Virus record (IMG/VR): IMGVR_UViG_3300030419_006614
Span: 1-29,193 of that record
Strand: one strand, 5' to 3'
Length of the DNA: 29,193 nt
Origin: a virus
A model generated the notes under the pieces. The model had not been told where the DNA came from and did not search any database. It saw only the letters and a program-made list of their open reading frames with translations. Made by a program: the position numbers and the translations under genes. Of the stretch, positions 15,579 to 22,128 are shown in pieces (within the stretch, counting starts at the first letter, position 1; each line of letters starts with the position of its first letter).

Positions 15579-16119
15579 CATCAGCAACTTCAACTTCAGG
15601 GTCATCTTTGTCGTATTCAATATGACCCTCAAGTTCACCCAATTTATCAGGGTCGACATCAGGCTCAGGTTGCTCACCTTCAAATACTTCATCTAATATA
15701 CCATTTAGAATCATTTGTTCTACAACTTTCTTTGCGAAAGCTTTATCAACATATTCTGAAGCAAAATTAATAATATCATTTGCATCTTCAGGGCTGTTTT
15801 CTACGTATCTAATGATATCTTTTTCGACGCCTTTAAGTAAAGTGTCGTATGCTTTTTCTGCTGGTTTAAATTTCCTACCTTTTAATTTAACTTTACCTTG
15901 AGAAGCTTTTTTATATCTTGTTGCTCTGCTTCTTGCTCCAGCACCACCACGGATACCTTTTATTCTCATCATCATTTCATAATATGACTCTTTTCGTTCT
16001 TCTCCTGTATCAGGATCTATTACAGTCTTACGTTCTCTTTCCGCATATTTCTTTTTACGGCCTTCTTCTACGGTTTCTCTGTAAGATTCGAATAAAAATT
16101 GGTTATCCTTATCTTTCAT
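15562..16119 (-). CDS. Unknown charged protein, possibly late/structural
   Basis: 185 aa with no family I recognise. It starts MKDKDNQFLFESYRETVEEG, has a strongly basic middle (about residues 20-85, with a Gly/Arg/Lys-rich GIRGGAGARSRATRYKK segment), a helical part (about 85-145) and a very acidic tail (EPDVDPDKLGELEGHIEYD onward). Such a basic-to-acidic layout is seen in phage scaffold or core proteins, but that is only a resemblance. It is the only minus-strand gene in this half of the window and has an AATAAATA box 7 bases before the ATG without a good -35. This would fit late expression by gp55, while all neighbours read forward. Confidence 0.75.
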   Translation of the reverse strand: MKDKDNQFLFESYRETVEEGRKKKYAERERKTVIDPDTGEERKESYYEMMMRIKGIRGGAGARSRATRYKKASQGKVKLKGRKFKPAEKAYDTLLKGVEKDIIRYVENSPEDANDIINFASEYVDKAFAKKVVEQMILNGILDEVFEGEQPEPDVDPDKLGELEGHIEYDKDDPEVEVADELEDY

Positions 16120-16120
16120 A

Positions 16121-16148
16121 TTGAATTATTTATTAGATTTGCTATAAT
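16121..16148 (+). promoter_or_regulatory. Promoter of the amidotransferase gene (TTGAAT-N16-TATAAT)
   Basis: TTGAAT at 16121-16126, 16-base spacer, TATAAT at 16143-16148, 8 bases to the ATG at 16157. It is interleaved with the minus-strand box at 16127-16134, so the two directions probably compete. Confidence 0.75.
16127..16134 (-). promoter_or_regulatory. Late-promoter-like box AATAAATA
   Basis: On the minus strand AATAAATA (6 of 8 to TATAAATA) ends 7 bases before the ATG at 16119. A TTGTTT hexamer lies 18 bases upstream of the TAAATA core, so a weak sigma70 promoter cannot be excluded. It overlaps the divergent promoter at 16121-16148. Confidence 0.35.
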
Positions 16149-16156
16149 ATAAACAA

Positions 16157-16801
16157 ATGTGTGCAATATTCGGTTCAACTGAAAGAAGTAAGTTTATTAG
16201 CTTATATGAACTTAACAAAGACCGCGGTGGATACGCAACTACGTTTTCAGGTATTAAAAATGATACGATTACTACATTCAAACGCAAGATGTTTGATATT
16301 GATAATCTTTATCTAGAAGATTGGGATTATTATTTGGGTCATCACCAAGCTCCTACTAGTTCAGTAAGAAAGTATTCTGAGAAAACGTCGCACCCGTTTA
16401 ATTATGGCAGATGGCATGTAGCTCATAACGGGGTACTTATGAATCATAAAGAAGTAACAGAGGCTAGTGATACTAGAGAAATAGATACGTCGTATATTCC
16501 TGCATTTATGGAGGAACTAGATTTAAGTCCTTTGAGTTTGAGTGATAAAGAACTATTGGAAGAGACATTTAGTGCATTTAAAGGAACGCATACTTGTTGG
16601 GTATGGGATGATAAGAATAGTAAACTATACTTAACTAAAAATGGTAGTACGTTGTTTATAGATGGTGAAAATTTTTCATCAGTAGAGTTTGAAGGTAGTA
16701 AAAGCTTACTAGATGGTTATGTATATAGTCACCATAAAGGAAAGGGGTTTATAGAGTTAGTTCAATTTACAAATAGCAACCCTTTTGCTGTATTCAGTTG
16801 A
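16157..16801 (+). CDS. Class II glutamine amidotransferase (Ntn hydrolase)
   Basis: 214 aa consisting only of a GATase II domain. The start MCAIFGS places Cys2 as the N-terminal nucleophile after Met removal. LGHHQAPTSS matches the family's Arg/His oxyanion region and WHVAHNGVLMNH matches FAHNGxIxN. It hydrolyses glutamine to supply ammonia, but has no synthetase domain of its own, so it needs a partner. Campylobacter phages that carry 7-amido-7-deazaguanine in DNA encode a Gat-QueC fusion, as I recall. Here a separate GATase and QueC lie 1.3 kb apart, which makes QueC a candidate partner. An alternative is transamidation of another substrate or a glucosamine-type sugar. It has its own promoter; the stop lies in the next -35 box. 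Confidence 0.85.
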   Translation: MCAIFGSTERSKFISLYELNKDRGGYATTFSGIKNDTITTFKRKMFDIDNLYLEDWDYYLGHHQAPTSSVRKYSEKTSHPFNYGRWHVAHNGVLMNHKEVTEASDTREIDTSYIPAFMEELDLSPLSLSDKELLEETFSAFKGTHTCWVWDDKNSKLYLTKNGSTLFIDGENFSSVEFEGSKSLLDGYVYSHHKGKGFIELVQFTNSNPFAVFS

Positions 16802-16825
16802 TATCCTTTAATTGGACATTATTAT
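16798..16825 (+). promoter_or_regulatory. Promoter of the GDP-mannose epimerase-like gene (TTGATA-N16-TATTAT)
   Basis: TTGATA at 16798-16803 contains the TGA stop of the preceding gene; 16-base spacer; TATTAT at 16820-16825; 6 bases to the ATG at 16832. Confidence 0.7.
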
Positions 16826-16831
16826 ATTTAC

Positions 16832-17908
16832 ATGAAGACAGCGTTAGTATGTGGTGCAGGTGGGTTTATTGGTAACCACCTTGTTACAAGATTAAAAAAA
16901 GAAGGTTATTGGGTAAGAGGTGTAGATCTTAAGTATCCTGAATTTTCACAAACACAAGCAGACGAGTTTGTTACAGGTGATCTTACGGGGCAAAAATTTG
17001 TAGACAGAATAGTTCGTACTGGTGATTATCATTCCAGTGTACCTGTTCAATATCAAGAACAGTTTGATGAAATTTACCAATTAGCTGCTGATATGGGTGG
17101 TGCTGGCTATATCTTCACGGGTGATCATGATGCTAATGTCATGAGAAACTCAGCAACTATTAATCTTAATATTCTAAACTCGGTTAACCAGCTCAATCAA
17201 TACGTTAAGTTACCGTGGTATAGTGATTCGAGAGTTTACCCTTATGAACAGAAAGAAACTCGTATTTTTTACAGTAGTTCTGCTTGTATGTATCCTGAAC
17301 ACAACCAACTAGACCCAGATAACCCGAATTGTGAAGAATCCTCTGCATACCCTGCTAACCCTGACAGTGAGTACGGTTGGGAGAAGTTATTCTCCGAAAG
17401 GCTTTACATGGCATATCAAAGAAATTACGGCATTCCTTGTAGAATAGCAAGATTTCACAATATCTACGGACCTCAAGGAACGTGGCAAGGCGGTAGAGAA
17501 AAAGCTCCTGCAGCTATGTGTAGGAAAGTCGCTGAAACCGAAGATGGTGGTAGTATAGATGTTTGGGGTGATGGGTCACAAACACGTTCATTCTTATATA
17601 TTGATGAATGTGTGGAGGGAATTAGACGTTTGATGGATTCTGATGTTTCAGAACCGTTAAATCTTGGATCTGATGAAATGGTGACCATTAACCAGTTAAT
17701 TGAAACCGCTGAAACGGTTGCAGGTAAGAAATTAGTCAGAAATTATATTGACGGGCCACTAGGAGTAAGGGGTAGGAATAGTGATAACACACTAATCAAA
17801 GAAAAATTAGGTTGGGCCCCACATTACCCGTTACTTAAGGGTATTACTCATACATATGACTGGATATATGATCAAATCAATATCAGCACGTTAAAAACCG
17901 AAGCTTGA
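16832..17908 (+). CDS. GDP-mannose 3,5-epimerase-like extended SDR enzyme
   Basis: NAD-dependent nucleotide-sugar epimerase/dehydratase, 358 aa. It has the Rossmann loop GAGGFIG at 8-14 and QLAADMGGAGYI with the following DANVMRNSATINLNIL, a signature close to plant GDP-mannose 3,5-epimerase. SSSACMYPE has C152 where that enzyme uses a catalytic cysteine, EYGWEKLFSERL contains the Y181-x3-K185 pair, and the C-terminal sugar-binding part has GPLGVRGRNSDN. The expected product is GDP-L-galactose or GDP-L-gulose from GDP-mannose, although epimerase subfamilies are easily confused. It follows the amidotransferase and precedes helicase 41. It likely supplies a sugar donor to the phage's glycosyltransferases. 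Confidence 0.85.
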   Translation: MKTALVCGAGGFIGNHLVTRLKKEGYWVRGVDLKYPEFSQTQADEFVTGDLTGQKFVDRIVRTGDYHSSVPVQYQEQFDEIYQLAADMGGAGYIFTGDHDANVMRNSATINLNILNSVNQLNQYVKLPWYSDSRVYPYEQKETRIFYSSSACMYPEHNQLDPDNPNCEESSAYPANPDSEYGWEKLFSERLYMAYQRNYGIPCRIARFHNIYGPQGTWQGGREKAPAAMCRKVAETEDGGSIDVWGDGSQTRSFLYIDECVEGIRRLMDSDVSEPLNLGSDEMVTINQLIETAETVAGKKLVRNYIDGPLGVRGRNSDNTLIKEKLGWAPHYPLLKGITHTYDWIYDQINISTLKTEA

Positions 17909-17932
17909 TCATTTTAGTTAATGGTCTATCAT
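17905..17932 (+). promoter_or_regulatory. Promoter of gene 41 (TTGATC-N16-TATCAT)
   Basis: TTGATC at 17905-17910 contains the TGA stop of the epimerase gene; 16-base spacer; TATCAT at 17927-17932; 7 bases to the ATG at 17940. Confidence 0.65.
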
Positions 17933-17939
17933 AGTTTAT

Positions 17940-19271
17940 ATGTCTGATAAATCTCTGGACTTAGAATACTACGAAAATGTAGTGATGTACAAAAGTCTTA
18001 CTGATCCTCGTTACTTGGGATCAATAATAGACTTTTTACAACCAAAATTCTTTGATAATAAAAATTATCAAGACATAATTAAGATTGCAAAAGCATTTTT
18101 CTTTAAGAGACAGTCTATACCTTCAGCTACTGAAATTGCTACATACTGTTCAACGCCTGAATTAAAGACTTCTCTTAAAGAAACGCTTCTTAAAATTGAT
18201 CAACTTGATAAAACGTTTAATCAAGACGAGTTATATCATAGTACAGAACGTTTTCTTAAAGAAAAAGCAGTATATCATACAATGCTTGAAGTTGCTGAAG
18301 ACGTAAGTAAAGGTTTGGTAGATCCAACCGTTATATTTGAAAGGTTTAACGAGTGTTGTTCTATAAACCTATCAGTCGATATTGGTTTTGACTTATTAGT
18401 TGATCACCAGAAGTTAATTGACAACCTTCAAATTGAAGAACCAACTGTACCTTCAGGTTGGACTTGGGTTGACGAAATGTTAGACGGTGGGTTTTTAGAA
18501 AACGGTAGATCTATCTATGTGTTTGCTGGTGAAACTAATGTAGGTAAGTCAATCTTTCTAGGTAACATAGCAGTTAATATGGCTAAACAAGGTAAAACTG
18601 TATTAGTTGTATCTTTAGAAATGAGTGAGTTAATGTATGCTAAAAGATTAGCTGGAAATTTAACTGGTATCGAGATTAACAACTTGAGAACTGAAATACC
18701 GACATTAAAAAGTAAGTTAGAAGATCATATTAACTCTAATCCAACTGGTAAGATTTTAATTAAAGAGTTTCCACCAAGTACTATTACAGCAAATCAGTTG
18801 GGTGCATTTATGAAGAAGATAGAACAGAAGGGTATTAAGATTGATGCCTTGGTTCTTGACTATATTAACTTGATGCATTCACCTATAGGTAATAATAGTT
18901 ATGAAAGAGTTAAATATGCAACAGAACAAGTAAGAGCTTTGTCGTATACTCATAATTGTCCTATTATTACAGCCACACAGTTGAATAGAACTGGATATGA
19001 TACTCAAGACCCTGGATTAGACACTATTGGTGAAAGTATGGGTTTAGCTATGACAGCAGATGCTATATTTTCTATATTTCAAAACGAAGAAGATAGGGGG
19101 TTAGATCAAATAAGGTTAGGGGTTATGAAGAACCGTTTTGGTCCTAACTTCGGTCAGACGGAAATGAGTATACATTACCCAACTTTAACAATTACTGACG
19201 GTGAAGTACAAGACTTGGGTAATGCGGCAGCTAATGTTATGGGTAATATCGAGTTATTAGCTAATACTTGA
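17940..19271 (+). CDS. 41: gp41-like DnaB-family replicative helicase
   Basis: Hexameric 5'-3' helicase that unwinds the fork and works with primase gp61. 443 aa (T4 gp41: 475). The N-terminal helical domain (about 1-160) precedes the linker and a RecA-like ATPase domain with Walker A GETNVGKS at 197-204, VSLEMSELMYAKRL (motif H1a region), DALVLDYINLMHS as Walker B, and ITATQLNRTGYD (motif H3 with the sensor Gln). A C-terminal NRFGPNFGQTEMSI carries the arginine-finger region. The loader (20528) and primase (28575) are in the same window. The TGA stop lies in the -35-like box of the DHH gene. Confidence 0.94.
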   Translation: MSDKSLDLEYYENVVMYKSLTDPRYLGSIIDFLQPKFFDNKNYQDIIKIAKAFFFKRQSIPSATEIATYCSTPELKTSLKETLLKIDQLDKTFNQDELYHSTERFLKEKAVYHTMLEVAEDVSKGLVDPTVIFERFNECCSINLSVDIGFDLLVDHQKLIDNLQIEEPTVPSGWTWVDEMLDGGFLENGRSIYVFAGETNVGKSIFLGNIAVNMAKQGKTVLVVSLEMSELMYAKRLAGNLTGIEINNLRTEIPTLKSKLEDHINSNPTGKILIKEFPPSTITANQLGAFMKKIEQKGIKIDALVLDYINLMHSPIGNNSYERVKYATEQVRALSYTHNCPIITATQLNRTGYDTQDPGLDTIGESMGLAMTADAIFSIFQNEEDRGLDQIRLGVMKNRFGPNFGQTEMSIHYPTLTITDGEVQDLGNAAANVMGNIELLANT

Positions 19272-19293
19272 TAACTATGTTTGTTTTTATAAT
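19268..19293 (+). promoter_or_regulatory. Possible promoter of the DHH gene (TTGATA-N14-TATAAT)
   Basis: TTGATA at 19268-19273 overlaps the gene 41 stop and TATAAT at 19288-19293 ends 8 bases before the GTG at 19302. The spacer is only 14 bases, shorter than the others, so this promoter may be weak. Confidence 0.5.
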
Positions 19294-19301
19294 TAATTGC
19301 A

Positions 19302-20210
19302 GTGAACGGTAAGAATTACATCTTTAGTGATTCGGATTTAGACGGGGTTGGCAGTGTAATGGTACTTAACTGGTTATTAGACTGTGGATTTCAATACAAA
19401 ACTACCACGTTTAGAAACTTTAGAGAAGATTTCCTGTCTTTTCTTACTAATAATAAGATAACTGATTTCGATCGTGTCTTTATTTGTGATTTGAACGTTA
19501 GCGAACATAGTGATTTACTTAATTATAAAAATATTACTGTTATTGATCATCATAATGGTAAAGACAATTATGATGGCTTTAACAAAACTGAATTAATACT
19601 TGATAGCAACTATTCATCAACAACTAAATTAACATTAAAATATATTATTAACAATTATCCTAAGAGCGTAACTAAATTAACTAAGAAAAAAGCAAAATTA
19701 ATAGAACTAATAGACGATTATGACTGCTATAGACTTGCTCATAAAGAAAGTATTGGGTTAAACCAGGTGCTTTGGAGTTATACTGGTAATAGAGTAGAAA
19801 AGTTTATAGAAGACTTTAAAGAAGGTTTTGAAGGGTTTAATTTGTATCAAAAAAACATGATTACTTTGGCAAATAAAAAGATAATCAACGCTTTAAAAAC
19901 TGACGACGGCTTTATTTACGAAACAAACATTGATGGAAAACCAAAACGACTAGTATCATTAGTATGTAATCATAATATTAATGAAATAGCTTGTGGTTTA
20001 CTCAAAAAGTATAAATGCGACATTGCGTTTATAGTTAATCCTAAATCTAAGAGTGTAAGTGTTAGGAAAAGGAAGGGTGATAGTACTAATCTTTGTAAGT
20101 TGGCTTCGAAGTTGTGTGAAGGTGGGGGTCATACTGACTCTGCAGGCGGAAAGTTAAATGAAACATTTCTTAAATTTTCAAAACTTTTTAAACCTGTAGC
20201 GTTAGCATAA
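19302..20210 (+). CDS. DHH/DHHA1-family phosphoesterase
   Basis: Mn-dependent phosphoesterase related to RecJ and NrnA/GdpP-type enzymes, 302 aa. DHH domain: SDSDLDG with D10, D12 and D14, ICDLN with D63, and the DHH triad at 82-84, then IDDYD. A C-terminal DHHA1-type domain ends in GGGHTDSAGG. The size is that of NrnA-like oligoribonucleases and pAp phosphatases rather than full RecJ (over 550 aa). It may degrade short oligonucleotides left by host DNA breakdown or hydrolyse a signalling nucleotide; the sequence does not decide. T4 has no counterpart here, between 41 and the 59/32 genes. The start is GTG, 8 bases after a TATAAT box. Confidence 0.88.
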   Translation: MNGKNYIFSDSDLDGVGSVMVLNWLLDCGFQYKTTTFRNFREDFLSFLTNNKITDFDRVFICDLNVSEHSDLLNYKNITVIDHHNGKDNYDGFNKTELILDSNYSSTTKLTLKYIINNYPKSVTKLTKKKAKLIELIDDYDCYRLAHKESIGLNQVLWSYTGNRVEKFIEDFKEGFEGFNLYQKNMITLANKKIINALKTDDGFIYETNIDGKPKRLVSLVCNHNINEIACGLLKKYKCDIAFIVNPKSKSVSVRKRKGDSTNLCKLASKLCEGGGHTDSAGGKLNETFLKFSKLFKPVALA

Positions 20211-20212
20211 AA

Positions 20213-20506
20213 ATGAAAAATGACTCTTACAATCCGGTAGAATACGCCCGTGCTAAAGAAGTGGGGCACGCTTTCATGGGCTTTTGTTCTTTTGTTTCAA
20301 TTATTAACAACAAAAAGATTAATTTACCTAATATCTTCATCATGTTGTTAAAAGATTCCAAATTACGTACCCTTTTTAAAGAATTACTTGAAATAGATAC
20401 CGACTTTGAAATGGTAAAAATGTTTTTGTTTTATGAACCCTCGTTGCATAAGAGTAAGTACATAATGAAGTACTTGAATAGTAAGAAAAAGAAATTGATA
20501 AGTTAA
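20213..20506 (+). CDS. Small protein at the gp33 position
   Basis: 97 aa, helical in appearance, with an aromatic and Ile-rich core and a Lys-rich end (YLNSKKKKLIS). I do not recognise the family by sequence. In T4 the order is 33-59-32, and this gene immediately precedes the 59-like and 32 genes, so it is a positional candidate for gp33, the late transcription coactivator (T4: 112 aa). The acidic-hydrophobic clamp-binding tail of T4 gp33 is not evident. It starts 2 bases after the DHH gene stop, so it is likely coupled to that gene. Confidence 0.7.
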   Translation: MKNDSYNPVEYARAKEVGHAFMGFCSFVSIINNKKINLPNIFIMLLKDSKLRTLFKELLEIDTDFEMVKMFLFYEPSLHKSKYIMKYLNSKKKKLIS

Positions 20507-20521
20507 GAGGTCACTTATAAT
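20495..20521 (+). promoter_or_regulatory. Promoter of the 59-like gene (TTGATA-N15-TATAAT)
   Basis: TTGATA at 20495-20500 in the last codons of the upstream gene, 15-base spacer, TATAAT at 20516-20521, 6 bases to the GTG at 20528, so the predicted +1 is the start codon. Confidence 0.65.
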
Positions 20522-20527
20522 AAAGTA

Positions 20528-21190
20528 GTGACTGAGTTCGAACAACTAATATACAACCTTCACCTAAAAGTTTCACGTACGGTTCAAAATAAACCTTATC
20601 GTTTTCGTAATAATTTCGAAAAATTGGGGGAAGATAAACAAATGTATTGCAAAAAACTAGCTCAGTTTTTTACTAAACATAAACACATAAACATTGAAAC
20701 TTTTTTTAAGTCCCCGTACCATATTTACGAAGATAAACCTAATTTAGACTTAAAATTTTATACTTCTTTAAAGGCATGTAAGCTTTATTTTGATTTTATT
20801 AAAAGTAAAAACAAACACGATATTAATTCAAAAGAAACCAAATCTTTTTACAAAAACTCTGCTTTATTTGTAACAAAGTACTGTATTGAGAACAAAATAA
20901 CGTGGGATGAATATATTATATACAAGGTAAACGAATTTGACAGGGTGAATGCCTTTTTCAGTCACCTAAAAAACGGAGATGTATCAATTTACTTTCTTAT
21001 GTCGTTTAATAATTTTGAACCGGAGTTTAAAAAACATGATAAAGAGGTTATTATGCATATGCTTAATGATACAATTAACTCTATTAGTCAACACCGTTTA
21101 AAGTTTTACAATAAAAAGGAGGAAACAAAATTGTTTTTCGATAAGGTGTTTAATTTATGTAAAAACAAAGTTGACTCCTCGTTAGATTAA
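20528..21190 (+). CDS. 59: gp59-like helicase loader
   Basis: 220 aa, nearly the length of T4 gp59 (217), all-helical in appearance. The N-terminal part PYRFRNNFEKLGEDKQMYCKK-like region, FFKSPYHIY and the LKFYTSLKACKLYFDFI block resemble the gp59-type proteins of marine T4-like phages, and the gene sits directly before 32 as in T4. gp59 loads gp41 onto gp32-coated forked DNA. Identity to T4 gp59 itself looks low, so the call rests on length, helical pattern and synteny. The start is GTG, 6 bases after TATAAT. The end of this gene holds the -35 box of the gene 32 promoter. Confidence 0.6.
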   Translation: MTEFEQLIYNLHLKVSRTVQNKPYRFRNNFEKLGEDKQMYCKKLAQFFTKHKHINIETFFKSPYHIYEDKPNLDLKFYTSLKACKLYFDFIKSKNKHDINSKETKSFYKNSALFVTKYCIENKITWDEYIIYKVNEFDRVNAFFSHLKNGDVSIYFLMSFNNFEPEFKKHDKEVIMHMLNDTINSISQHRLKFYNKKEETKLFFDKVFNLCKNKVDSSLD

Positions 21191-21198
21191 TATATAAT
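21171..21198 (+). promoter_or_regulatory. Promoter of gene 32 (TTGACT-N16-TATAAT)
   Basis: TTGACT at 21171-21176, 16-base spacer, TATAAT at 21193-21198: one of the two best matches to sigma70 consensus in the window. The predicted transcript start is near 21205, 60 bases before the ATG, unlike the leaderless neighbours. Confidence 0.85.
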
Positions 21199-21204
21199 AG
21201 AGAA

Positions 21205-21264
21205 GTTATCGGTAACTAGCGGTTACCTTAACGAGAAAAACTAAATTAACTAAGAAACTTAAAA
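21205..21264 (+). promoter_or_regulatory. Gene 32 leader: 5' hairpin plus A-rich single-stranded tail (candidate autoregulatory operator)
   Basis: The predicted mRNA 5' end begins a two-part stem: GTTA (21205-21208) with TAAC (21229-21232), and GGTAAC (21211-21216) with GTTACC (21222-21227) around loop TAGCG. From 21233 to the ATG the leader is almost all A, C and T with repeated ACTAA/TTAA elements and no Shine-Dalgarno sequence. T4 gp32 represses its own translation by binding a leader pseudoknot and spreading over an unstructured AU-rich tract; the layout here is parallel. A pseudoknot pairing is not obvious by eye. Confidence 0.6.
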
Positions 21265-22128
21265 ATGACAGATATTAAATCATTATTCGAAAGTATTAAG
21301 ACCGAAATGACTAAGGACGATAAGGGTTCGAATCGTTCACAGTTTTTGAGGACGGAAGTAGGTAACACATACACAGTTCGTTTGTTGCCAAACGTGAAAG
21401 ATGCAACTAAAACATTCTTTCACTATTACTCACACGGTTGGACATCGTTCGCAACCGGTCAGTATCTCAATCACATCAGCCCACAGACATGGGGTGAACG
21501 TGATCCTATCGGTGAAGCGCGTTATCGCATTACTAAAACAGGTACCGAAGAAGAAAAGGAAAAGGCTAAAGCAATTTTGCGTCGTGAAAATTGGTTGGCT
21601 AACGTCTATGTGGTTAACGACCCTGTTAATCCAGACAATAACGGTACGGTTAAGTTGTTGCGCTTTGGTAGACAGTTGCATAAAATCATTATGGAGGCTA
21701 TGCAAGGTGATGAAGCCGATGAGTTGGGTTATCGAATCTTTGATCTCAGTAAGAATGGATGCGATTTTCGTATCAAAGTTGAGAAGCAAGGCGATTTTCC
21801 GACTTATGTCTCATCGAAGTTTGGTATGCCTAAAGCAATTGAAGGGGTGGACTCGGATAAAGCTCAAGAAATCTATGATAACCAGTCAGATCTTGAAACT
21901 GTATTTACAGTTAAGAGCTACGACGAACTAAATGAGATCTTGAACGAGCATTTTTATTGTGTAAGTACTGATAGCAATGCTAAAGTCCAAACATCAACAG
22001 TCGAAACTAAGAAAGAGCCTGTTGTTGAAACACCTAAGCCAGTGGAAAGCACGACAAGTAGCACTTCTACTGACGATGACGATGAGGACATTGCAAGCTT
22101 GCTGAATAGTTTAGATGAAATGAACTAA
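21265..22128 (+). CDS. 32: gp32-like single-stranded DNA-binding protein
   Basis: Coats ssDNA and coordinates replication and recombination; 287 aa (T4: 301). The basic N-terminal part (NRSQFLR) supplies the cooperativity region. The core contains YYSHGWTSFATGQYL, ISPQTWGERDP, NWLANVYVVNDPVNPDNNG and VKLLRFGRQLHKIIMEAM, all gp32-type. A Ser/Thr/Pro linker leads to the acidic tail DDDDEDIASLLNSLDEMN that binds partner proteins. The Cys-rich zinc site of T4 gp32 is absent: only two Cys occur, both outside that region. Arg codons are mainly CGN (10 of 12) and Leu often TTG, unlike the AGA/TTA-rich neighbours, which fits very high expression. It has its own strong promoter and a structured leader. 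The stop overlaps the next ATG by one base. Confidence 0.95.
   Translation: MTDIKSLFESIKTEMTKDDKGSNRSQFLRTEVGNTYTVRLLPNVKDATKTFFHYYSHGWTSFATGQYLNHISPQTWGERDPIGEARYRITKTGTEEEKEKAKAILRRENWLANVYVVNDPVNPDNNGTVKLLRFGRQLHKIIMEAMQGDEADELGYRIFDLSKNGCDFRIKVEKQGDFPTYVSSKFGMPKAIEGVDSDKAQEIYDNQSDLETVFTVKSYDELNEILNEHFYCVSTDSNAKVQTSTVETKKEPVVETPKPVESTTSSTSTDDDDEDIASLLNSLDEMN

Noticed and set aside
19302-20210. Full RecJ exonuclease
   Set aside because: It is about half the length of RecJ and lacks the OB-fold extension; an NrnA-like enzyme fits better.
21401-21931. 176-aa forward open frame and a 119-aa reverse frame (21430-21789) inside gene 32
   Set aside because: They lie wholly within the well-supported gp32 frame, show no domain or promoter and result from its different codon use.
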